From Streptomyces iconiensis (lineage in GTDB: Bacteria > Actinomycetota > Actinomycetes > Streptomycetales > Streptomycetaceae): a stretch of 64,000 nucleotides of DNA. This document shows positions 9,073 through 17,067 of this stretch, one piece after another; position 1 is the first letter of the stretch, and each line of letters begins with the position of its first letter. Location: NCBI RefSeq assembly GCF_028657195.3, contig NZ_JANCPR020000041.1, positions 1 to 64,000 of the forward strand. The letters run 5' to 3'. The position numbers and the translations under genes are program-made. The notes below the pieces were generated by a model, which was not told the origin of the DNA, searched no databases, and worked only from the letters and a program-made list of their open reading frames with translations.

Positions 9073-9102
9073 GGCCGGAGGGGGTCACGACCCCCTCCGG
9101 CC
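9073..9102. terminator. bidirectional hairpin after geosmin synthase
   Basis: GGCCGGAGGGGGT and its exact complement flank a four-base loop, a 13-bp perfect stem between two convergent genes. There is no T-run, as is usual for Streptomyces terminators. Confidence 0.75.
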
Positions 9103-9108
9103 CCGCTT

Positions 9109-9417
9109 CTACGGGAGCAGCGCGCGCACCAGGTGGCAGGTGGTGAGCGACGGCGGGTGCACACCGATGCGGTCGGCCGTGCTGCGGATGGTGTGGTTGT
9201 GTGCCTGCTCGGCGCTGTAGACGCCGGTGTCGAGCAGGGCTATGGCGATGCGCATGGCCTTCAGGCGGCGGTTGTGGGTCTCGTACCACTCCCTCGGGCG
9301 TCCGGCGGGCAGCGGCTTCTTCGGCAGGACGGGCAGCGTGGACATTTGCGGCAGCGGGTGCTGGCGCGCGGTGGTGCGGGTCTGCGAACGAGAGGTTCGG
9401 GTACGGACAGCGGCCAT
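9109..9417 (-). CDS. small conserved-looking hypothetical protein
   Basis: A 102-residue basic protein. The start is supported by AAGGAGG at 9424-9430, six bases before the ATG. The first 30 residues are Arg/Thr/Ser-rich and probably disordered. The core GRPREWYETHNRRLKAMRIAIALLDTGVY followed by IRSTADRIGVHPPS looks helical, with a possible helix-turn-helix-like end. A TAGAAT box lies at 9465-9470 as a possible -10. It converges on geosmin synthase. I do not recognise a function. Confidence 0.65.
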   Translation of the reverse strand: MAAVRTRTSRSQTRTTARQHPLPQMSTLPVLPKKPLPAGRPREWYETHNRRLKAMRIAIALLDTGVYSAEQAHNHTIRSTADRIGVHPPSLTTCHLVRALLP

Positions 9418-9527
9418 CGACGGCCTCCTTAAGAACGTCGGTGCGCTTCCTTGCTACTCCCCATATTCTACCGCGCCCCACTGACAAAACCCGCTGGTCA
9501 ACAGCGAGTTCGGGATCTTTGTTCGAT

Positions 9528-11036
9528 TTAAGCGGCGGCCGTCGCGCGGGTGTCTTCCCGTACCGTGGGACGCCCGAAGTCCCGCAGGATCTCCCGCGTC
9601 GCACGCTCGGCCGAGGACAGCGCACCGCGCGGTGAACTCGTGTCCCTGTGGTCACCGCAGACATACAGCCCCGACAGCACCCGCACCGGTCTGCGTGGAT
9701 CGTGCGGGGCCGGCATCGCGGGAACGGCGTCCGGATCGTGGTACGCCGCCAGCAGCTCCCAGCGGTCGGCACATGCCCCGTACACCCCCGTCAGCTGCTG
9801 CCGTGCCGCCTTGTCGAGCAGAGCGGGAGGCTCGGCCGCCTGCTCGCCCAGCACCACGGAGGTGACCAGCGTGCGCCCTGGCTCGGCGCGTGAGGGGTCG
9901 ACGGCCGATGTCACCCAGGTGTGGCTCACGGGGCCCGCGCCCTCCGCCTCCGCGCTGACCACGAACGAGGGACCGTGCGGCGGGGATTCGTCCGTCGCGT
10001 GGTGCAGCACCGTCACCGGATGGAAGCCGGGGACCCGCAGCCCGGGCAGCAGCCCGGCGGCCGAACGGGCACCCGTCGCCACCAGCACCGCCTCGCAGCC
10101 GAATGTGCCGTGCCGCTCCGTGGTCACCGCGTGCGTGCTCACCGACGTGACGCGTACGCCCGTGAGCAGCGTGCCAGGTGGCAGCGCCGCGGCCAGCAGT
10201 TCGGGCACGGCGGCCTGCCCGCCCGCCGGAACGCACAGGCCACCGCGTGCGAACCCCCGCAGCGTCAGATCGGCGACGCGGCTGGACGTGGTCAGTCCCG
10301 GGTCCGACAGAAGCGCGGTGAGCAGCGGCTGGACCAGCGTGTCGACCGTACGGGAGGGCAGGCCGCGCGCCGACAGGGCCTGCGCGGCGGGGAGTTCGGG
10401 GCGGGCGAGCAGGCCCTCGGCCGGTTGCGCGGCGAAGCGCGCCAGCGCGGCGCGCAGCCGCGCCAGGTCGAGCGCTTCGGACATGTCGGCGCGGCTTCTG
10501 GCGCCTGTCAGTGCCCGCGCCGCCGTGAGTGCGCCCCGCGTACCCCGTGTGTGCCGGTCGAAGCGGGCGATGCCGGTACGCGTCGCTCTGCCCGTACGGC
10601 TCCGCCCCGCGCTCTCGCGGCCCGGGCGGCCCTCGCGGGGTTCGGGCTGCCTGCGGTTGGCGGGGGACGTGAGCTTGTGGGTGCGGCCGTCCGCGTGCAG
10701 CACGGCGCCCGGCGCGAACGGGCGCAGCGCGAGCGGGTCCAGCGCAGGCAGCCGCTCGAACCCTTCCGTGTCCTCGCCCATGCTGAACAGTCCCGGACCG
10801 CGATCGAGGCGGTAGCCGTCGACACGTTCCGTCCGCATCCTGCCGCCGACCTGCGGCGCTGCCTCCAGCACCCGGACGCGCAGACCCGCGCCCTTCAGCT
10901 GGTGAGCGGCGGCGAGCCCCGCGAGGCCGGCGCCCACGATCACTATGTCGACCGCGTCGTCCGGGTCGACCGCTTCCACTCCCTCACCGCCCTCGCCCGT
11001 GTGCCCTGTGCCTGCGCGTGCGCTGCTGATCAGCAC
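9528..11036 (-). CDS. FAD-dependent protoporphyrinogen/amine oxidase-like protein
   Basis: The 502-residue protein has the FAD-binding dinucleotide motif VDIVIVGAGLAGLAAAHQLKGAG at about 30, the GG motif (PQVGGRMRTERVDGYRLDRG), and a C-terminal FAD signature (SGLYVCGDHRDTSSPRGALSSAERA). This matches the NAD(P)/FAD amine-oxidase or HemY-like superfamily used on amines, carotenoids and porphyrinogens. An Arg-rich stretch around 115-150 is poorly conserved-looking. GTG 11036 is chosen because GGGGAGGA precedes it and the frame upstream has no family features. The substrate is unknown. Confidence 0.82.
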   Translation of the reverse strand: MLISSARAGTGHTGEGGEGVEAVDPDDAVDIVIVGAGLAGLAAAHQLKGAGLRVRVLEAAPQVGGRMRTERVDGYRLDRGPGLFSMGEDTEGFERLPALDPLALRPFAPGAVLHADGRTHKLTSPANRRQPEPREGRPGRESAGRSRTGRATRTGIARFDRHTRGTRGALTAARALTGARSRADMSEALDLARLRAALARFAAQPAEGLLARPELPAAQALSARGLPSRTVDTLVQPLLTALLSDPGLTTSSRVADLTLRGFARGGLCVPAGGQAAVPELLAAALPPGTLLTGVRVTSVSTHAVTTERHGTFGCEAVLVATGARSAAGLLPGLRVPGFHPVTVLHHATDESPPHGPSFVVSAEAEGAGPVSHTWVTSAVDPSRAEPGRTLVTSVVLGEQAAEPPALLDKAARQQLTGVYGACADRWELLAAYHDPDAVPAMPAPHDPRRPVRVLSGLYVCGDHRDTSSPRGALSSAERATREILRDFGRPTVREDTRATAAA

Positions 11037-11433
11037 GGTTCCTCCCCGTCGTCGACGCGCGGTGCGGGTCCGTTGTGCGTGCGCTGTCGTCCTGATGCCC
11101 GAACAAGCGCTCCCCATACCCGAGTTCACGCCGACTCTACGCAGCCTCTGCGTCACACATAGTCGCGCACGGAGGCACGCGGGCGCACGCCCCCGGAGGC
11201 CCTCCCCGCTGCCGTGCTCGCCGGCACCGGCGGACCCGCGTCGTCGTGGCCTCGCCGTTGCGACGGAAAAGAGTGCAGCCCCGCCTCGGGCGCCCGAGGC
11301 GCTCCCCGGACAAGGGGACGGCACCTTTCTGCCCCGGCGCAGGATGCCGTCCCTTCTTCCGCCGCGACGGCGCGCGGCCGGGACGGCGAGGGTCCGGCGG
11401 AGTCCGCGACCCGCGCACCTCGGCGTTCGGGCA
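11037..11433. other. 397-bp non-coding gap
   Basis: No convincing gene: the open frames here lack ribosome sites and are extensions of neighbouring frames. It must hold the promoter of the FAD oxidoreductase and the 3' end of the SDR39U1-like gene. A perfect 20-bp palindrome at 11282-11301 is the only clear structure. Confidence 0.6.
11282..11301. promoter_or_regulatory. perfect 20-bp palindrome
   Basis: CGCCTCGGGC followed directly by GCCCGAGGCG. It lies 133 bases past the stop of the SDR39U1-like gene and about 245 bases upstream of the FAD oxidoreductase start. It could be an operator or a terminator stem. Confidence 0.4.
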
Positions 11434-12324
11434 TCAGCCGAGCGCGGCGCGGATCGCGCTTTCGGGGGTCGGGAAGGCGAAGGCGAAGCCGGAGTCGAGC
11501 AGCTTGGCGGGCAGGACACGCTGGCTGCCGAGCACGTCCTGGGCGAACTCGCCCAGTGCGAGGCGCAGTAGAGGTGCGGGGGCCGTGAAGACGGCGGGGC
11601 GGTGCAGCACGCGGCCCATCGCCGCGGTGACCTCGCGGTTGGTGGCGGGTTCTGGCGCCGTGAGATTCACGGGGCCCGACAGCGTGCGCTCCTCCAGAAG
11701 GAACCGCAGGGCCGCCACGTGATCGTGCAGCGCGATATGGCTCCAGTACTGCCGCCCGTTCCCGAGCCGTCCCCCGAGTCCCGCGCGGAAGAGGGGGAAC
11801 AGCCGCCCCCACGCGCCCCCTTCGCGGGCCACGACGAGCCCCGTACGGCCGTGGACGGTGCGGATACCGGCCTTCTCGGCGGGTGCGGCCGACGCCTCCC
11901 ACTCCTGGCACAGCTCGGCGAGGAACCCGGTCCCTGGCCCCGCGGTCTCGTCCACGGGGACCTCGCCCGTGTCGCCGTAGTAGCCGATGGCCGTGCCGAC
12001 GATCAGTGTGTGCGGCGGGGTGTCGAGGGCGGCGAGGGCCTTGGCGAGTGCGGTGGTGCCGAGGACGCGGCTGTCGCGCAGTTCGCGCTTGTAGGCGGCG
12101 GTCCACCGGTGGTCGCCGACACCGGCGCCCGCGAGGTGGACGACGGCCTCGCAGCCGTCGAGCCCCGCGCTGTCGACGTAGCCGTGCAGCGGCTGCCATT
12201 CGACCTCGTCGGCCGCAGCCGCCGGGCGACGTACGAGGCGCAGCACGTCATGTGCGTCGGCACGCAGGGAACGGGTGAGCGCGGAACCGATGAGTCCGGT
12301 GGAACCGGTGACTGCGATACGCAT
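11434..12324 (-). CDS. TIGR01777-type SDR39U1 epimerase-family protein
   Basis: This 296-residue protein starts MRIAVTGSTGLIGSAL, the NAD(P)-binding motif of extended SDR proteins, and contains the family-typical GTAIGYYGDTG and GGAWGRLFPLFRAGLGG segments. The C-terminus (LLRLALGEFAQDVLGSQRVLPAKL) is the DUF1731-like tail diagnostic of the SDR39U1/YfcH group. Members bind NADP, but no reaction is firmly assigned. It begins 36 bases after the stop of the DUF4240 gene on the same strand, so the two may be co-transcribed. Confidence 0.9.
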   Translation of the reverse strand: MRIAVTGSTGLIGSALTRSLRADAHDVLRLVRRPAAAADEVEWQPLHGYVDSAGLDGCEAVVHLAGAGVGDHRWTAAYKRELRDSRVLGTTALAKALAALDTPPHTLIVGTAIGYYGDTGEVPVDETAGPGTGFLAELCQEWEASAAPAEKAGIRTVHGRTGLVVAREGGAWGRLFPLFRAGLGGRLGNGRQYWSHIALHDHVAALRFLLEERTLSGPVNLTAPEPATNREVTAAMGRVLHRPAVFTAPAPLLRLALGEFAQDVLGSQRVLPAKLLDSGFAFAFPTPESAIRAALG

Positions 12325-12360
12325 GGGCCCATCCTGGCAGGGCCCTCCAGAGCGCGGCGT

Positions 12361-12891
12361 TCAGGCGCCGGTGCCCCGGAAGCGGGCCCACAGTTCGGGC
12401 AGGCGTTCGGCGAGGGCCGCGCTGTGCTCCATGTTGAGGGGGATGCCCTCGGGCTCCGACAGCGGGTCGGGGAGGCCGAGGTCGGGCAGCGCCGAGCCGG
12501 TGAGCTGCTCGTACGCCTCGTCGGCCGCGAAGCCGAGGTCCTCTGCCTCGCCGTCCAGTTCGTCGTCGAAGTCGTCGAGGAGTTCGGCGAGCGCGTCGGC
12601 GTCGTGTGCGGCGCCCTCGAAGACCTCTCTGCCCTGGCCGATCAGCCAGCAGCGGAAGCCGTCGAACGCGTCGTCGCTCGCGCCGTCGAGCAGAATCCAC
12701 GCGGCGGCCCACAGGTCCCACTGGTAGGCGCGGTTGTAGCGGGACTCGAAGTGGCGGGCGAAGAAAGTCACCGCGTCCGGGTCGAGCTGGGTCAGCCGTT
12801 CCACCAGCAGGTCCGTCTGCTCGTCGGGGTCACCCTCGGCGGCCACCCGGGTGGAATCGATCAGCTCCCAGAACTCCGTCTCGTCCATCAC
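12361..12891 (-). CDS. DUF4240 domain protein
   Basis: The 176-residue acidic protein begins MMDETEFWELIDSTR and continues with LVERLTQLDPDAVTFFARHF and YQWDLWAAAWILLDGASDDAFDGFRCWLIGQGREVFEGA, the signature of DUF4240. These proteins are widespread in Streptomyces, cytosolic and of unknown function. The start is GTG 12891 or ATG 12888. The C-terminal half is unusually rich in Asp and Glu. Confidence 0.85.
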   Translation of the reverse strand: MMDETEFWELIDSTRVAAEGDPDEQTDLLVERLTQLDPDAVTFFARHFESRYNRAYQWDLWAAAWILLDGASDDAFDGFRCWLIGQGREVFEGAAHDADALAELLDDFDDELDGEAEDLGFAADEAYEQLTGSALPDLGLPDPLSEPEGIPLNMEHSAALAERLPELWARFRGTGA

Positions 12892-13077
12892 GCCCTCAGC
12901 ATCGGGCCTGTGGCCCCGCCACGCACGTGGAGTGAGCCAGATGCGGCTGTGTCGTTATCCGAGTGACGCATGTGCGGTTGGTCAATGGATTCCTGTCCAT
13001 ACCCGACAGAGGCTGACTGGTATTCCTGCCAGCGTGTGCGGAGTCGGAACGACGCCAACTGGTGAGGAGCACCACGG

Positions 13078-14034
13078 GTGAACGTACAGGAAGCGCTCGG
13101 CGGGAACGCACGGGGGCCGCTCAGTGGAAAGGTCGCGCTGGTCGCGGGCGCGACGAGGGGGGCAGGGCGCGCGATGGCCGTGGAGTTGGGCCGCGCGGGA
13201 GCCACCGTCTACGGGACAGGGCGTACCACCCGCGAGAAGGTGAGCGAGGTCGGACGGGCGACCGAGACCATCGAGGAGACCGCCGAGCTGGTCACGGAGG
13301 CGGGCAAGGAGAGCGGCGGTACGGGCGTCGCCGCCGTGGTCGACCACCTCGTTCCCGGGCAGGTACGCGATCTGGTCGCGCGCATCGACGAGGAGCAGGG
13401 CCGGCTCGACGTCGTGGTCAACGACCTGTGGGGCGGGGACCATCTCGTCGGCTTCGGCAAGAAGCTCTGGGAACACGATCTGGAGGACGGGCTGCGCATC
13501 CTGCGGCTGGGGCTCGATGGGCACCTGATCACCGCCACATACACCCTGCCACTGCTCAACAGGGGCCCTGGGGGGCTGTTCATCGAGGTCACGGACGGCA
13601 CGGCGGAGTTCAACGAGCGCTACCGCGAGCCCGTGTTCTACGACCTGGCCAAGGCGGCACCGCTGCGGATCGCCCGTGCGCTGGCCGAGGAGACGCGGGA
13701 GTACGGCACCACCGCGCTCTGCCTGACACCAGGGTGGCTGCGCTCCGAGGCGATGCTCACCCACTTCGGGGTCACCGAGGAGAACTGGCGCGACGGCTGC
13801 GCCAAGGAGCCGCACTTCGCGATCTCCGAGACGCCCGTCCTCATCGGCCGCGCCGTGGCCGCGCTCGCGGGGGACGCCGATGTCGCCCGCTGGAACGGGA
13901 AGTCGCTCTCCAGCGGCGGCCTCGCCCAGGAGTACGGGTTCACCGACGCGGACGGCTCGCAGCCGGACGCCTGGCGGTACCTCACGGAGGTCCAGTTCGC
14001 CGGCAAGCCGGCCGACGTGACCGGCTACCGCTGA
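13078..14034 (+). CDS. SDR-family oxidoreductase
   Basis: A 318-residue short-chain dehydrogenase. The cofactor loop is AGATRGAG (23-30) and the catalytic pair is Y188-x-x-x-K192 (VFYDLAK). The usual NNAG is replaced by VNDLWGGD. The length and the long insertion after the cofactor loop resemble the DHRS1-like branch. The start is GTG 13078 with GAGGAG upstream. Its 3' end overlaps the convergent WYL regulator gene by 10 bases. The substrate is unknown. Confidence 0.88.
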   Translation: MNVQEALGGNARGPLSGKVALVAGATRGAGRAMAVELGRAGATVYGTGRTTREKVSEVGRATETIEETAELVTEAGKESGGTGVAAVVDHLVPGQVRDLVARIDEEQGRLDVVVNDLWGGDHLVGFGKKLWEHDLEDGLRILRLGLDGHLITATYTLPLLNRGPGGLFIEVTDGTAEFNERYREPVFYDLAKAAPLRIARALAEETREYGTTALCLTPGWLRSEAMLTHFGVTEENWRDGCAKEPHFAISETPVLIGRAVAALAGDADVARWNGKSLSSGGLAQEYGFTDADGSQPDAWRYLTEVQFAGKPADVTGYR

Positions 14035-15155
14035 CCGTCCCGGGCGGCCCCGCCGTCCCCGGCCACGTCCCCGTTCCCGTCTCTGGCCCCGACTGTGTTC
14101 CCGTACAGCGCCGCCGACCGCTGTGCCGCCTCCGCGAACCGGGCGCGCAGCGGGGGCGGCGCCAGTACCTCGCACTCCGGGCCCAGGGCGAGGAGCTGGC
14201 TGAAGGCGACCTCTTCGTTCTCGACGCGCAGCGCCACGGTCGTCAGCCCCTCGCTGTCGGCCGTGCCGCGCGCGAGCGCTTCCTCGGCGGCCGTACGGTC
14301 GGTCGCGTACCGCAGCTGCCTGGTTCCCGCGGCGGTCAGACGCAGGGTCACCTCGGTGCGCAGGAGGGCCCGCGCGAACGCGGCTGCGCGCTCTGCCCAG
14401 AACGCGGAGAGGTCGAAGTCCTCTTGCCGCGCGAAGTGTTGATCGCGAACGGTCACTTCTGTGAACCGGTCGACCCGGTAGACACGCCATGCGCGCGGCT
14501 GGGCTTCCGGTCCCACAGGCTCACGAGAGGGGGCGGCACGGGGATCGTGCGGGCCGTCCTCACCCCGGCGGCCCCCCGCCTCGTCGGGCCTGCGCACGCG
14601 GGCCGCCAGGTACCACTGGCCGGCCTTCAGTACGAGGCCGTGCGGCTCCAACTCCCGTTCGACCTCTGTCTCCCGGCGCAGGTAGCGCACCTCGGCCACG
14701 CGGTCCGTCCAGACCGCGTCCGCGAGCGCCGGCAGCAGCGCGGGCGTCTTGGGCGCCTGCCACCAGCCAGGTGCGTCCAGGTGGAAGCGCTGCGCCGCGC
14801 TGTCCTGCACGCCGCGCAACGAGGGGTCCAGCGCGGCCGAGACCTTGAGTTTCGCCGCCGAGGCCACATCGTCCAGGCCCATGTCCCGCAGCGCCGAGGG
14901 GACCCCGGACAGGAACAGCGCCTCGGCCTCGCTGCGGCCCATACCGGTGAGCCGGGTGCGGTAGCCGCCGACGAGCCGGTACCCGCCGGCGCGGCCCCTG
15001 TCGGCGTAGACGGGGACGCCCGCCTCGGACAGCGCCAGCACGTCGCGGGCCACGGTGCGCTCCGAAACCTCCAGTTCCGCCGCCAGTTCGGCCCCTGTCA
15101 TCTCGCGGCGTGCCTGGAGCAGCAGCACCATCTTGATCAGGCGGGATGCTCGCAT
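14025..15155 (-). CDS. HTH-WYL transcriptional regulator
   Basis: The 376-residue product has an N-terminal winged helix (MRASRLIKMVLLLQ through MTGAELAAELEVSERTVARDV) and a WYL domain in the middle (RYLRRETEVERELEPHGLVLKAGQWYLAAR). A C-terminal WCX-like extension (EVTLRLTAAGTRQLRY to LAPPPLRARFAEA) follows. WYL proteins sense nucleic acids or nucleotides and control stress or defence genes. The start at 15155 keeps GGGAG at a normal distance; ATG 15164 is an alternative. It is divergent from the NSS transporter and overlaps the SDR gene tail. Confidence 0.88.
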   Translation of the reverse strand: MRASRLIKMVLLLQARREMTGAELAAELEVSERTVARDVLALSEAGVPVYADRGRAGGYRLVGGYRTRLTGMGRSEAEALFLSGVPSALRDMGLDDVASAAKLKVSAALDPSLRGVQDSAAQRFHLDAPGWWQAPKTPALLPALADAVWTDRVAEVRYLRRETEVERELEPHGLVLKAGQWYLAARVRRPDEAGGRRGEDGPHDPRAAPSREPVGPEAQPRAWRVYRVDRFTEVTVRDQHFARQEDFDLSAFWAERAAAFARALLRTEVTLRLTAAGTRQLRYATDRTAAEEALARGTADSEGLTTVALRVENEEVAFSQLLALGPECEVLAPPPLRARFAEAAQRSAALYGNTVGARDGNGDVAGDGGAARDGQR

Positions 15156-15230
15156 GCTGGGCATTCTCCCGTCCCGGTCCTGAGCCGCTGTTAACGTTTC
15201 GTAAGTTATACAGCGAACAAGGACCTGCTT

Positions 15231-16763
15231 ATGTCTCAGCAATCTCGTGAACAGTGGGGTTCGCGAGCCGGCTTTTTGATGGCCGCGATCGGCTCAGCCA
15301 TCGGGCTGGGCAATATCTGGCGATTCCCCGCGGAGGCGTACAAGAACGGCGGAGGAGCCTTCCTCCTGCCGTATCTCGTCGCACTTCTCACCGCCGGACT
15401 CCCGCTCCTCATCCTGGAGTACACAATCGGCCGGAAGTTCCGCAAATCACCCCCTGCGGCCTTCCGTCAGATGTCCCGTCCCGCTCAGGTCATCGGCTGG
15501 TGGCAGGTGGCGATCTGTTTCGTCATCGCCTCCTACTACGCCGTGATCGTCGCCTGGGCCGTCCGCTACGCGGGCTTCTCCTTCGGCAAGGACTGGGGCA
15601 AGGACCCGGAGAAGTTCTTCTCGGGCGACTTCCTCCACTCGGCAGCCGAGCCCGGTATGCCCACCACCTGGGTGGGCGGCGTCTTCTGGCCGCTGCTGTT
15701 GGTCTGGGTCGTGGTGCTCGCCATCCTCGCCCTCGGCGTACGCCGCGGCATCGAGCGCGCCAACAAGATCTTCATCCCGGCGCTCGTCCTGTTCTTCGTG
15801 GTCCTCGTGATCCGCGCCGTCACGCTCGACGGCGCGGCCAAGGGCCTGGACGCGCTCTTCTCGCCCGACTGGGGCGCGCTCACCAGCGGCAGCGTGTGGG
15901 TGGCCGCCTACGGACAGATCTTCTTCTCGCTGTCCATCGGCTTCGGCATCATGGTCACCTACGCCTCCTACCTGCGCCGACGCTCCGACCTGACCGGTTC
16001 GGCCCTGGTCGCGGGCTTCGCCAACAGCTCGTTCGAGATCCTCGCGGGCATCGGCGTCTTCGCCACCCTCGGCTTCATGGCGCAGGCGAACGGCGTGGCC
16101 GTCGACAAGGTCGTCCAGGACGGTGTCGGTCTCGCGTTCATCGCGTTCCCCGCCGTCATCTCGCAGATGCCGATGGGCGCGCTCTTCGGCATCCTGTTCT
16201 TCCTGTCGCTGGCGATCGCCGGCATCACCTCGCTGGTCAGCATCGTCCAGGTCGTCATCTCGTCCGTGCAGGACCGCACCGGCATGAAGCGGCTGCCCGC
16301 CGTCGGCGTCGTCGGCGGCCTGACCGCCGTGGTCTCGCTCGTCTTCTACCCCACGGACGCGGGCCTCTCGATCCTCGACTCGGTCGACCACTTCATCAAC
16401 CAGTACGGCATCGCGCTGGCCGCCCTCGTCTTCCTCGTCGTCTTCGGCTGGTTCCTGCGCAGGCTGCGGCCACTCCAGGCGCACGCCGACGAGACCTCGG
16501 CGGTCAAGCTGGGCACGTGGTGGCGCGTCTGCCTCGCCGTCATCACCCCCGTGGTGCTCGGCTGGATGATGATCGACAGCCTGCGCACGGAGCTGGACGA
16601 GAACTACGGCGGGTTCTCCTCCGGGTTCCTCGGCGTCGCGGGCTGGGGCGTCGCGGGCGGCGCCCTCCTCGTGGGCGTACTCATCTCCCTCGTGCCGTGG
16701 AAGAGCCCGCCCAAGTCGGACATCGACGCCGAGCCCGAAGCCGGGAAGGAGGAGGTGAGCTGA
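15231..16763 (+). CDS. sodium-dependent NSS-family transporter (MetP-like large subunit)
   Basis: The 510-residue membrane protein starts with the NSS/SLC6 signature GSAIGLGNIWRFPAEAYKNGGGAF, which forms TM1 and the Na+/substrate site, and has about eleven to twelve membrane segments. NSS carriers import amino acids with sodium. The gene is followed by a 34-residue single-helix subunit that overlaps its stop by one base, as in the MetPS methionine/alanine system of corynebacteria, so an amino-acid substrate is likely. The start is ATG 15231, with AAGGA at 15219-15223. Confidence 0.93.
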   Translation: MSQQSREQWGSRAGFLMAAIGSAIGLGNIWRFPAEAYKNGGGAFLLPYLVALLTAGLPLLILEYTIGRKFRKSPPAAFRQMSRPAQVIGWWQVAICFVIASYYAVIVAWAVRYAGFSFGKDWGKDPEKFFSGDFLHSAAEPGMPTTWVGGVFWPLLLVWVVVLAILALGVRRGIERANKIFIPALVLFFVVLVIRAVTLDGAAKGLDALFSPDWGALTSGSVWVAAYGQIFFSLSIGFGIMVTYASYLRRRSDLTGSALVAGFANSSFEILAGIGVFATLGFMAQANGVAVDKVVQDGVGLAFIAFPAVISQMPMGALFGILFFLSLAIAGITSLVSIVQVVISSVQDRTGMKRLPAVGVVGGLTAVVSLVFYPTDAGLSILDSVDHFINQYGIALAALVFLVVFGWFLRRLRPLQAHADETSAVKLGTWWRVCLAVITPVVLGWMMIDSLRTELDENYGGFSSGFLGVAGWGVAGGALLVGVLISLVPWKSPPKSDIDAEPEAGKEEVS

Positions 16764-16867
16764 TGTCCACCGGAGCCATCGTGATGATGATCGCGGCCAT
16801 CCTCATCGTGTGGGGCGGCCTGGGACTCGCGATCCTGCGGCTGCGCAAGCACCCCGACCCGGAGTAG
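16763..16867 (+). CDS. MetS-like NSS transporter small subunit
   Basis: This 34-residue protein is a single hydrophobic helix (GAIVMMIAAILIVWGGLGLAIL) with a basic tail RLRKHPDPE. It matches the MetS small subunits required by some bacterial NSS carriers. The start overlaps the transporter stop in TGATG, which implies coupled translation. Confidence 0.85.
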   Translation: MSTGAIVMMIAAILIVWGGLGLAILRLRKHPDPE

Positions 16868-16869
16868 CG

Positions 16870-16943
16870 CCCCAAAGGGCGCGGGGAACCCGCGAACGGC
16901 CACGACGGACCCGCGGACCGCGCAGCGCGGGCAAGGGGCAGCC
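16870..16943 (+). repeat. dispersed intergenic repeat, family 2, copy A
   Basis: It contains GGGCGCGGGGAAC (16877-16889), then CGGCCACGACGGACCCGCGG, and ends in GCAAGGGGCAGCC. The same ordered blocks occur at 42260-42338 on the same strand. GGGCGCGGGGAACTGCGCGA-type repeats are abundant between Streptomyces genes. Confidence 0.65.
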
Positions 16944-16954
16944 GCCCCTTGCCC
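16929..16954. terminator. hairpin after transporter genes
   Basis: GGGCAAGGGGC, loop AGCC, GCCCCTTGCCC: a perfect 11-bp stem at the end of repeat copy A, 61 bases after the MetS-like stop. Confidence 0.65.
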
Positions 16955-17010
16955 AGCCGTAAGCCGGGGGAACGTCCCAAGTGCCGCCTCCCTTCGCCTC
17001 GCACACAACA

Positions 17011-17049
17011 ACGGTGCCGGACCACCCTGCTGGGGCGGTCCGGCACCGT
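17011..17049. terminator. aceE terminator hairpin
   Basis: ACGGTGCCGGACC (17011-17023) pairs exactly with GGTCCGGCACCGT (17037-17049). The 13-base loop has a further CCC/GGG pairing. It begins 18 bases past the aceE stop on the minus strand. Confidence 0.8.
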
Positions 17050-17067
17050 ACGTCGTTCAGCCGGGGC

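Noticed and set aside
11037..11519. N-terminal extension of the FAD oxidoreductase
   Set aside because: The upstream 161 codons are Arg/Ser/Pro-rich without family features, and they overlap the SDR39U1 gene. GTG 11036 has a ribosome site.
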